Source: Betaproteobacteria bacterium
Lineage (GTDB): Bacteria > Pseudomonadota > Gammaproteobacteria > Burkholderiales > Casimicrobiaceae
Assembly: GCA_003153335.1 (NCBI GenBank)
Contig: PLYG01000344.1
Coordinates: 2,431 to 8,818 of the forward strand
DNA length: 6,388 nt
Direction: 5' to 3'
The notes below the pieces were generated by a model that worked only from the letters and a program-made list of their open reading frames with translations, was not told the origin of the DNA and ran no database searches. The position numbers and the translations under genes were made by a program. How positions within the stretch are numbered: position 1 is the first letter of the stretch; each line of letters starts with the position of its first letter. This document shows, piece by piece, positions 1 to 4,742 of this stretch.

Positions 1-65
1 GCCGCGAGGGCGAGGCTGCTGTCCTTGCCGCCGCTCCACGCGAGAACCACCGGACGTACACTCAC
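1..65 (-). CDS. PP-loop ATPase, N-terminus only (Dph6/DUF71-like)
   Basis: Only about 21 codons lie in the window. From a GTG start at 65-63 the peptide has a short hydrophobic strand (VVLAW) followed by SGGKDSSLAL. SGGKDS is the PP-loop of the N-type ATP pyrophosphatase (adenine nucleotide alpha-hydrolase) superfamily, which adenylates substrates for amide or thio transfer. The flavour WSGGKDSSLAL most resembles the Dph6/COG2102 'diphthine-ammonia ligase-related' group; TilS- or ThiI-like members cannot be excluded from so little. The start is supported by a GGAGG on the minus strand (78-74) seven bases upstream. The gene begins 34 bases after the core site of the attC at 100-157, the position of a gene in the next cassette, but it could equally be chromosome beyond the array. 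The rest of the protein is outside the window. Confidence 0.7.
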   Translation of the reverse strand, partial: MSVRPVVLAWSGGKDSSLALA

Positions 66-99
66 GAGTAACCCTCCAACTCTCTAAGTCTTTCCAGCT

Positions 100-157
100 G
101 CCCAACGATCAAATTCAGCGGCGGCCGGAGGCCGTCCGCTGCAATGCCGGGTTCGGC
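100..157 (-). other. attC recombination site of the higBA cassette
   Basis: Read on the minus strand, this 58-base imperfect palindrome has the layout of an integron attC. R'' is GCCGAAC (157-151), then a 5-base spacer. L'' is ATTGCAGCGG, then an unpaired A, a CGGCC/GGCCG tip stem with a TCC loop, and L' CCGCTGAAT. A 7-base spacer follows, and R' is GTTGGGC (106-100), a full match to GTTRRRY. When L'' and L' pair, one base (G) in the L'' arm and one A nearer the tip bulge out. These are the extrahelical bases that integron integrases use to choose the strand, and they set the orientation as minus. Cleavage would fall between G106 and T105. R'' departs from RYYYAAC at one position (G for Y). 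The site lies 27 bases after the higA stop, as usual for a cassette. Confidence 0.85.
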
Positions 158-184
158 CCCACTCCCACTCTCTGCACCAAATGA

Positions 185-484
185 TCAGGCAGCCAGTAGT
201 TGACATCGGCGAATACGCGAGAGCACTTCACCCATAGTTTCACGCGCGATGGCTGTGTCGTAGTTGGCCTGACCGCGCAGCCACCACCCATCGCTGAGCC
301 CAAAGTACCTGCAGAGACGGAGGTCCGTATCTGCGGTGATAGCCCGCTTACCGGCTACGATGTCCCCGATTCGCTGAGGAGGTACGCCGATGTCCTTGGC
401 AAGACGGTACTTCGTCAGGCCAAGCGGCTTCAAAAACTCTTCATCCAGCATTTCACCTGGAGAAACAGGGTCAACGGTACGCAC
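185..484 (-). CDS. higA: HigA-type antitoxin (HTH, VapI/HigA addiction module)
   Basis: A 99-residue antitoxin of the HigA/VapI family that should bind and neutralise the HigB encoded just upstream, and repress the shared promoter. The N-terminus carries the family signature PGEMLDEEFLKPLGL. Residues 24-51 form a Cro/C1-type helix-turn-helix (LTKYRLAKDIGVPPQRIGDI), followed by the conserved AGKRAITADTDLRLCRYFG. Length and layout fit an intact gene. The start is placed at GTG 484-482 because the AGGAG (496-492) lies seven bases upstream. An ATG six bases earlier (490-488) directly abuts that Shine-Dalgarno and would leave only one base of spacing, though reinitiation there after the HigB stop (499-497) is possible and would add MN. 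The toxin-first order is typical of higBA. The gene ends 27 bases before the attC. Confidence 0.92.
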   Translation of the reverse strand: MRTVDPVSPGEMLDEEFLKPLGLTKYRLAKDIGVPPQRIGDIVAGKRAITADTDLRLCRYFGLSDGWWLRGQANYDTAIARETMGEVLSRIRRCQLLAA

Positions 485-490
485 GTTCAT

Positions 491-496
491 ACTCCT
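491..496 (-). promoter_or_regulatory. Shine-Dalgarno of higA, placing the start
   Basis: The six bases between the higB stop and the first higA ATG read AGGAGT on the minus strand. The motif is strong but touches that ATG, so its spacing suits the GTG at 484-482 instead. Its closeness to the higB stop suggests translational coupling of antitoxin to toxin. Confidence 0.6.
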
Positions 497-778
497 TCAG
501 TGGTAGTCCACAATCTCAACGTTTTTCGGGCCATCTGCAGCCCAAACAAAGCAAACGCGCCACTGATCGTTGATGCGAATGCTGTGTTGCCATTTGCGAT
601 TACCCTTCAACGCCTCCAAGTGATTGCCAGGAGGTACACGCAGATCTTCCAAGACGGCCGACCAGTCCAGCTGCTCGAGTTTGCGAAGGGCTGGCCGCTC
701 GACGCTTACCCAACGGCGAACTCGTTTGCCGGCAAAGAGCGCCTGCGTGTCTTTGCACTTGAAGCTCTTGATTGCCAT
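497..778 (-). CDS. higB: HigB toxin (RelE-superfamily, plasmid maintenance killer)
   Basis: A 93-residue toxin of the HigB 'plasmid maintenance system killer' family. Members are ribosome-dependent mRNA endonucleases of the RelE fold. Family hallmarks are visible: the N-terminal IKSFKCKDTQALFAGKRV, the mid-protein LRVPPGNHLEALKG, the strand pair YSIRINDQWRVCF-like (here HSIRINDQWRVCFVW, residues 65-79), and the C-terminal VEIVDYH. It looks intact. The ATG at 778-776 is preceded by an in-frame TGA, so there is no upstream extension, and there is no Shine-Dalgarno. The promoter's -10 box ends only six bases before the ATG, so the message may be leaderless. It forms an operon with higA (stop to first ATG, six bases). 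The pair probably stabilises this stretch of DNA against loss. Confidence 0.93.
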   Translation of the reverse strand: MAIKSFKCKDTQALFAGKRVRRWVSVERPALRKLEQLDWSAVLEDLRVPPGNHLEALKGNRKWQHSIRINDQWRVCFVWAADGPKNVEIVDYH

Positions 779-784
779 TCAGGC

Positions 785-813
785 ATAATAACGTCTAGCG
801 TTGTTAACGTCAA
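785..813 (-). promoter_or_regulatory. promoter of higBA
   Basis: On the minus strand, TTGACG (813-808) and TATTAT (790-785) are separated by exactly 17 bases, a good sigma-70 promoter. Transcription would be expected to start about seven bases after the -10, at or next to the A of the higB ATG (778). Both boxes are covered by the operator palindromes. Confidence 0.7.
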
Positions 814-820
814 GCGTTAA
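789..820 (-). promoter_or_regulatory. HigA operator: two tandem palindromes over the promoter
   Basis: Two nearly identical 14-base copies stand in tandem two bases apart: AACGCTTGACGTTA (818-805) and AACGCTAGACGTTA (802-789), matching at 13 of 14 positions. Each is itself a palindrome, AACG-N5-CGTT; the first extends to TTAACG-N5-CGTTAA (820-804). The centres are 16 bases apart, one covering the -35 and one reaching the -10. This is the layout expected for autorepression by dimers of the HTH antitoxin. That HigA binds here is inferred. Confidence 0.65.
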
Positions 821-862
821 TGATCAGCGACGGCGCGGTTTTTAGGCGAGCTGCGTCGTGGG

Positions 863-936
863 GCCGAACGATTAGCGTTTATCTGCCGCGCAGAGAAGCT
901 GGGTAAACACATGGAAACCTCCCGCGGCAGATAAAC
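863..936 (-). repeat. attC-like half site: 14-bp inverted repeat plus core
   Basis: A perfect 14-base inverted repeat, GTTTATCTGCCGCG (877-890) and CGCGGCAGATAAAC (923-936), surrounds a 32-base loop. On the minus strand the inner arm is followed by a 7-base spacer and then the core GTTCGGC (869-863). Its 7-base arm-to-core spacing and the ATC just before GTT match the attC at 100-157 (TTTGATC-GTTGGGC against GCTAATC-GTTCGGC). It may be the 3' part of an attC from a cassette whose body was lost when or after the IS91-like element landed next to it. Against this, the stem has no bulged base, and the only candidate R'' (GTCCAAC, 946-940) overlaps the IS tip. A part of the insertion sequence's replication origin is the main alternative. 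Confidence 0.4.
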
Positions 937-940
937 CTTG

Positions 941-966
941 TTGGACTAAACCGCGTAAGGAGCGGT
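941..966 (+). repeat. left IS end: terminal inverted repeat and subterminal hairpin
   Basis: The tip TTGGACTAA runs into ACCGC (950-954), a 7-base loop and GCGGT (962-966). The right end has the same arms, so the hairpin is part of the end structure. On this side it would belong to oriIS. Confidence 0.6.
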
Positions 967-1220
967 CGCTATGGGGATTGTACGGGTCAGTTGCGCGCAA
1001 TGTCCATGCTGCGGCACTGTGGCGGGGTGAAGTAGAACGGTGCGGCGATCGATTTGCGCTGTGCACCGCAGTGGTGGCGGCATTGCATTGCGGTGTAACC
1101 GGACGTGATGCCGGTTCGGCGTCGCGGCGGACAACAGTGGCCCGTCGTCGTGCCGCAAGCGGTTGACGGTGCAGGCTATGCGCAGTTTTCGGGTGGCCAT
1201 CCGGCCCGTGGCGGCGGCGC
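967..1220. other. noncoding tail of the IS between its left end and the transposase gene
   Basis: About 250 GC-rich bases downstream of the transposase stop. No convincing gene was found: frames open here are continuations of shadows of the transposase. The position is that of the oriIS region, where the transposase would nick and restart replication. Confidence 0.4.
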
Positions 1221-2438
1221 TCATGCGGGTGGCCCCCGACACGCCGGCCGCGGCGTCGGTATCGGCGGTGGCCGCGGTTCCAGACCCGCCGCCGGTGTGG
1301 GCAGCCGGCGGCGGGCGATGAAGGTCTCGATCACGCGCAAACGCCCAGCCGGGCAACATGGACATTGCAGCAGGTCGTGTTGCGCGACCCGTTGCATGAA
1401 GTCCTGGGCGGACTCGCCGGCGCGCGGATTCGCGGCCGGCATCTGCAACGCTTGGCGCGCCTGCGCCAACTGCTCCCGCTTCGCCGCCGGCGCCAATACG
1501 CCGTAATGCCGGATGCGCTTGCTTCCGGTCGGCAGCACATGCAGCAGAAAGCGGTGCACGAATTCTGGTCCGGGCAACTGTACCACCCGCTTGCCCCCGT
1601 GCGCATCGGCGCGCACCCGCAACTTGACGTGCGTGTCGTCCATGCCCACGATGCGCTCGTTCGAGAGGGCAGTGCGATGGGTGTAGCGCGCCAGATACTC
1701 CAGCACCTGTGCCGGTCCGCCCAGCGGGGTCTTCGCGTACACCACCCACGCGTGCTTATACAGTGCCCGGCTGCGCTGCCGCCATGGCTGGTCGGCACCT
1801 TGCGGGTCGCGGGGCAATCCCTGTTGCTGCCGCGCGTGCCGCAGGGCGGCCATGAACTTGCCGCGAAAGACCGCGGACAAGGCGTCTACGGGAAACAGGA
1901 AGCGTGGTGCGCGTGACGGGGTTTGCCACTGCCCGTCGGCGGCCAGGGCGCCGCAGGCGATCACCGCATGCAGATGCAGATGGCGGCGCAGATCCTGGGT
2001 CCACGTATGGAGCATCAGACTGAACGCTGGCGTGCCGCCCAGCCAGCGCGGATTGGCGGCAAACTCGGTCAAGGTCTGCGCGGTGCAGGCGAACAGCGTG
2101 TTGATCACCCACTGCGGATGCGCGCCATAGAGCGCATTGAGGGCGTGCGGCAGCGTGAACACCATGTGCGCATACGGTACCGGCAACACTTCGGCCAGCC
2201 GCGCCTGCAACCAGCGATCCTTGGCCCGGGTGCCGCACTGCGGACAGTGCCGATTGCGGCAGGAGTGATAGACCGCATGCTCGTGACCGCAGGCGTCGCA
2301 CTGCACGCGATGGCCGCCCAAGGCAGCGGTGCGACAGGCAACAATCGCCCGCCAGGCTTTGGCCTGTGGCGTCGACAGGGCGTGCGCAGCCAGGTATGCC
2401 GCGCCAAAGCGGCGCAGCACCCCGGCCAGGGTGGCCAC
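1221..2438 (-). CDS. tnpA: IS91-family rolling-circle transposase (HUH, Y2)
   Basis: A 405-residue transposase that would nick one DNA strand and move the element by rolling-circle replication. Residues 47-68 form the N-terminal zinc-binding domain (CDACGHEHAVYHSC, then CPQC). The Y2 transposase domain follows, with the HUH metal-binding motif HLHLH at 153-157. The two catalytic tyrosines are Y248 and Y252 in EYLARYTHRTALS, the IS91 Y-x3-Y arrangement. A C-terminal CPCC (near residue 360) may bind a second zinc. All catalytic residues are present. The C-terminal tail after about residue 378 is rich in proline and arginine and may be poorly conserved. The frame opens at GTG 2438-2436 without a clear Shine-Dalgarno, 15 bases after the stop of the recombinase gene, so translation is probably coupled to it. 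Confidence 0.92.
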   Translation of the reverse strand: MATLAGVLRRFGAAYLAAHALSTPQAKAWRAIVACRTAALGGHRVQCDACGHEHAVYHSCRNRHCPQCGTRAKDRWLQARLAEVLPVPYAHMVFTLPHALNALYGAHPQWVINTLFACTAQTLTEFAANPRWLGGTPAFSLMLHTWTQDLRRHLHLHAVIACGALAADGQWQTPSRAPRFLFPVDALSAVFRGKFMAALRHARQQQGLPRDPQGADQPWRQRSRALYKHAWVVYAKTPLGGPAQVLEYLARYTHRTALSNERIVGMDDTHVKLRVRADAHGGKRVVQLPGPEFVHRFLLHVLPTGSKRIRHYGVLAPAAKREQLAQARQALQMPAANPRAGESAQDFMQRVAQHDLLQCPCCPAGRLRVIETFIARRRLPTPAAGLEPRPPPIPTPRPACRGPPA

Positions 2439-2453
2439 GGCGTCGGGCCGCGG

Positions 2454-3314
2454 CTACCGTTGCGTCAAACCGGCGAGCAGATCCAGCGGATCGACATCCT
2501 TCGGTGCGGCAAATTGCGGCGAGATCAGGTGCAGATAGCGGCCAGTCGTACTAATATGACCGTGCCCCAGCAGCTTCTGGATGGTATACAGATCGACCCC
2601 GCCTTCGAGCAGATGGGTGGCAAAGCAGTGGCGCAACAGATGCACCCCACCGGGCTTGGTGATCCGGGCCCGGTGGCACGCGGCGTGATAAGCGCGCAAC
2701 GCGGTGCTCACGCAAATCCCGGCCGTGCCCTCACCATTCGGAAACAGCCACGTCCGCGGCCGGCAGCTGCGCACATAACCGCGCAGCACCGCCAACAGGG
2801 TCGGCGCCAGCACCGTGTAGCGATCCCGGGCGCCCTTGCCGTGCTCGATGCGCAGGCTCATCCGGTCCGGCTGGCTGTCAATGTCGGCAATGCGCAAGGC
2901 ACACGCTTCCGATACCCGCAGTCCGCCAGCATAGATCGTTTGCAACAGCGCACGGTGCAGTGGGTGGTGACAGGCGCCAAACAGCGCGGCGAGTTCAGCG
3001 CGCGCCAACACCTGCGGTTGTTTCTGCGGTGCCTTGGCCAGCGGAATCTGGAATTGGCGGCGCTCATGCCCGAGCACCACCTCATACAAAAACCGGTTCG
3101 CACAGGCCGCCTGGTTGACGGTGCTGTACGACAGTTGGCGGTCCTTGCGCAAGTGCAGCAAGTACGCCTGCACCTCATCGGCAGTCAGCGTCGCCGGATC
3201 ACGGCGAAAGTGCTTGGCCATCCGCGCGATGGCCTCGACATACGATTCCTGGGTGCGTGCCGCAAAGCCACGTTGCACCATGGCGTCGAGCATAGTTTGC
3301 CGAAGTGGCGTCAT
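2454..3314 (-). CDS. tyrosine recombinase of the IS91-like element
   Basis: A 286-residue tyrosine recombinase (phage-integrase family, XerC/D-like in size). Residues 5-85 form the SAM-like DNA-binding domain (the RTQESYVEAIARMAKHF region). The catalytic domain holds the whole set: R133 (GGLRVSEA), K160, H225 and R228 (HLLRHCFATHLL), H251 (LLGHGHISTT) and Y260 (GRYLHL). The start is ATG 3314-3312, because GAGGAG (3326-3321) lies six bases upstream; an ATG nine codons earlier has no such site. The gene precedes the transposase gene in a single operon inside the same terminal repeats, so it is part of the element. Some IS91-group elements carry such a gene; its role, perhaps resolving or helping to integrate intermediates, is not established. 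It is not the integron integrase: it lacks the IntI-specific insert and lies on the opposite strand from the intI remnant. Confidence 0.9.
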   Translation of the reverse strand: MTPLRQTMLDAMVQRGFAARTQESYVEAIARMAKHFRRDPATLTADEVQAYLLHLRKDRQLSYSTVNQAACANRFLYEVVLGHERRQFQIPLAKAPQKQPQVLARAELAALFGACHHPLHRALLQTIYAGGLRVSEACALRIADIDSQPDRMSLRIEHGKGARDRYTVLAPTLLAVLRGYVRSCRPRTWLFPNGEGTAGICVSTALRAYHAACHRARITKPGGVHLLRHCFATHLLEGGVDLYTIQKLLGHGHISTTGRYLHLISPQFAAPKDVDPLDLLAGLTQR

Positions 3315-3408
3315 GACTGACTCCTCGAAGACAGGGAACATTCCCCAACTCCAAGGTGCGCCTCATGACAGTGGCGAGGCAAGTCACCGCATCGCCACCA
3401 AACCAGCC

Positions 3409-3431
3409 ACCGCGTCAGCGGTTTAGTTCAA
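3409..3431 (-). repeat. right IS end: terminal inverted repeat and subterminal hairpin
   Basis: Read inward on the minus strand, TTGAACTAA is followed by ACCGC, the 4-base loop TGAC and GCGGT. This mirrors the left end with a shorter loop. It lies upstream of the recombinase gene and would be the terIS side. Confidence 0.6.
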
Positions 3432-3710
3432 CTTGATATAGCCCGCATTTCCGCTGCCGGATAGCACGGACTTGCCGAAGAACGTGGGAGCTTGACGCGG
3501 TACAAGTCCATGACGGTAAAGCCTTTCGATCCGACTGCCGCGCAGATTAACATCAATAACAGTTTCGCCGCATCCGGCAATCCTAAGCGGCAGTGCCCTT
3601 TTCAGCCGCCCAAGCTGCCGGATAACAACTCCCGCCGGATAACACTACTACCTGAACAAGCACAAGTTCGCGTTGACAAAGCCCTTTTGCCTGCGGCACC
3701 GTACAAGAAC
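3432..3710. other. region between IS and intI; attI expected here, with short repeats
   Basis: About 280 bases with no gene I can support. An open plus-strand frame runs through from 3492, but its peptide before the intI part has no recognisable features. In an integron this stretch, next to the intI start, should hold attI and the cassette promoter Pc on the minus strand. What can be seen is a repeated motif: GCCGGATA at 3456-3463, 3617-3624 and 3634-3641, the last two as GCCGGATAAC 17 bases apart. Tandem copies could be integrase-binding repeats like those of attI, but they do not match GTTRRRY. No Pc with good boxes was found. A TTGACA at 3673-3678 points toward intI but lacks a fitting -10. 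Confidence 0.35.
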
Positions 3711-4020
3711 ATGCATAACAAATCCGACAACTCCGGCACCCGACCTCCCGTTCAGGCCACGCGCTTGCTCGATCAGTTGTTCGAGCGGCTGCAGGATCTT
3801 CACTACAGCCTACGCATCGAACAAGCCTATGTCCATCGGGCGAAAGCGTTGCCAGCCCGTCTGCTCTACGGAACCGGCTTGCGTCCTCGGGAGAGTTTGA
3901 GTCTGCGCATCAAAGACCTTGACTTCACCCGCCGCTTGATCATCGTGCGTGACGAAGGGTGCGAAGGACCGTGTCGTCGCGCTGCCGCTGGCACTCATGA
4001 GCGATTTTCGGGCGCAGTAG
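3711..4020 (+). pseudogene. intI: integron integrase intI, deleted and frameshifted remnant
   Basis: The N-terminus (from ATG 3711) has the IntI hallmark RLLDQLFERLQDLHYSLRIE followed by QAYVH. At about 3843-3857 the frame jumps to ARLLYGTGLRPRESLSLRIKDLDF, the IntI block around the first catalytic arginine (R58 here). By comparison with IntI1, roughly 95 residues between these blocks are missing, without loss of frame. After IIVRDEG one extra base (near T3960), or a loss of two, breaks the frame; in the shifted frame AKDRVVALPLAL-type sequence continues to RAQ and a TAG at 4018-4020, where relatives read RAQLAR. The later catalytic residues (H, R, H and the tyrosine nucleophile) are absent, so it cannot recombine. 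Traces may continue to about 4080. Its orientation, away from the minus-strand cassette, is that of a normal integron. Confidence 0.85.
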
Positions 4021-4339
4021 GCGCGCAGTGCCGCATCACGTCGCGGAAAATAGCGCGGCCGTTTGGGCACTGACGCCATCGATTGACTTCACAAGGTGGC
4101 GCTATCCCATCGCTACCATCTGCAAATGCAACTCGGGCGGCTGCGTGCGCCGCAACGAGTTGACGCATATCAATGGGCGGTATCAACAGACTGTTGGGAG
4201 AGACTCTGTCTGGCCGTCTGGCGAAGACTGGGGCACAATGGCGACCAACCGGTGGCGCCAGCAAACTGGCGAAGGATAGGCCTGATCCGGGCTGCTGAGC
4301 GCCGACGCTGGGTGGCGAGAATATCCGAAACGAATCCGT
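4021..4339. other. no gene supported; edge of the integron remnant
   Basis: The first 60 bases may be decayed intI sequence (a frame reads VAENSAAVW, loosely like the IntI segment after the second catalytic block). The rest has open frames on both strands but none with recognisable features or a ribosome-binding site. No convincing promoter, terminator or repeat was seen. The integron/chromosome border probably lies here. Confidence 0.35.
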
Positions 4340-4621
4340 ATGCACGATGTAATCGACAAGCTGGCGCCGGAACAAGCCCTTGAAGTGGTCGCGCGCTTGA
4401 GCGACAAGGGCGGTGGTATCCGCGACGCGGTGCTTGCCGAGGCGAGGGCAGTGCTGAGCAAGGTCGACCTGGACAAAGTCGGCGAAGATGGGAGCGCAGC
4501 GACCATCGTCGATGCGGCCAGCCGCTTCGTCGCCCAAGGAGGGCGGTGGACGCCATCGGGAACTCTGGCGCGTCTGCTCGACGACGCTGCATTGGGGCGA
4601 GCGAAATTCCGGCGACTGTAA
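4340..4621 (+). CDS. small hypothetical protein, possibly truncated
   Basis: A 93-residue frame from ATG 4340. I do not recognise a named family. The first half is a regular, charged, helical sequence (LAPEQALEVVARLSDKGG, then IRDAVLAEARAVLSKVDLD), with codon use like the neighbouring genes. It loosely recalls small uncharacterised proteins with an 'EAR..LSEVDLD' stretch. The second half (from about residue 55) is less regular and may have been shifted or joined from other DNA, and those relatives usually continue into a Trp/Gly-rich tail that is missing here. No Shine-Dalgarno precedes the ATG; the frame is open back to a stop at 4283-4285. No signal peptide or membrane segment is seen. It may be a decayed gene at the edge of the integron. 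Confidence 0.4.
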   Translation: MHDVIDKLAPEQALEVVARLSDKGGGIRDAVLAEARAVLSKVDLDKVGEDGSAATIVDAASRFVAQGGRWTPSGTLARLLDDAALGRAKFRRL

Positions 4622-4742
4622 CCATGTTCGATTGGCGCGTAAGCGATGACCGGGGTCCGATTGCGGTACTCTCGGTAACCATGCTGCCGATCACTTTTTT
4701 GATGATTATGCTGAATAATCGTTTTACCGATTGGAGAATAAC

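Larger units (their letters stand above)
106..868 (-). mobile_element. integron gene cassette carrying higBA
   Basis: The cassette would start with TTCGGC at 868-863 and end with the G of the attC R' box at 106, about 763 bases. The strongest argument is pairing. In the excised circle, the R' box is G plus the first six cassette bases, giving GTTCGGC, and this is the exact reverse complement of the R'' box GCCGAAC at 157-151. The cassette holds one complete operon (higB, higA) with its own promoter, as is common for toxin-antitoxin cassettes. It reads away from the intI remnant at 3711-4020, the normal integron arrangement. That the core sites match is seen directly; that they are a functional pair is inferred. 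The first core has C at the first R of GTTRRRY, so it is slightly off consensus. Confidence 0.75.
941..3431 (-). mobile_element. IS91-like element with tyrosine recombinase and HUH transposase
   Basis: A 2491-base element whose two genes read on the minus strand: a tyrosine recombinase, then a Y2 rolling-circle transposase. The ends were set by the terminal inverted repeats TTGGACTAAACCGC (941-954) and the complement of 3431-3418 (TTGAACTAAACCGC), 13 of 14 matching. The origin end (oriIS) should be on the left, downstream of the transposase gene, and the terminus end (terIS) on the right. CTTG directly abuts the left tip (937-940); on the element's strand this is CAAG, a known IS91 target. 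CTTG also follows the right tip (3432-3435). IS91-family transposition is not known to duplicate its target, so the second copy may be chance. Both genes are open, so the element may be active. It sits between the higBA cassette and the intI remnant. Confidence 0.8.

Noticed and set aside
115..303. Minus-strand ORF ending in NPALQRTASGRR
   Set aside because: It is a shadow of higA that runs on into the attC; the familiar tail is translated attC palindrome, not protein.
200..820. 206-residue plus-strand ORF
   Set aside because: It lies opposite higB, higA and their promoter and has no recognisable features.
866..869. GAAC as the alternative boundary of the IS91-like element
   Set aside because: GAAC/GTTC is also a known IS91 target, but the terminal inverted repeats and the mirrored hairpins place the tip at 941, with CTTG abutting it.
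946..1749. 267-residue minus-strand ORF
   Set aside because: It overlaps tnpA in another frame, with the Ala/Arg/Gly-rich composition of a GC-rich shadow; tnpA has full catalytic motifs.
1923..3320. 465-residue plus-strand ORF, the longest in the window
   Set aside because: It is antisense to the tyrosine recombinase and transposase, both of which have complete family motifs; high GC keeps the opposite frame open.
3673..3710. TTGACA as the -35 of an intI promoter
   Set aside because: No acceptable -10 lies 15-19 bases downstream and intI is dead.
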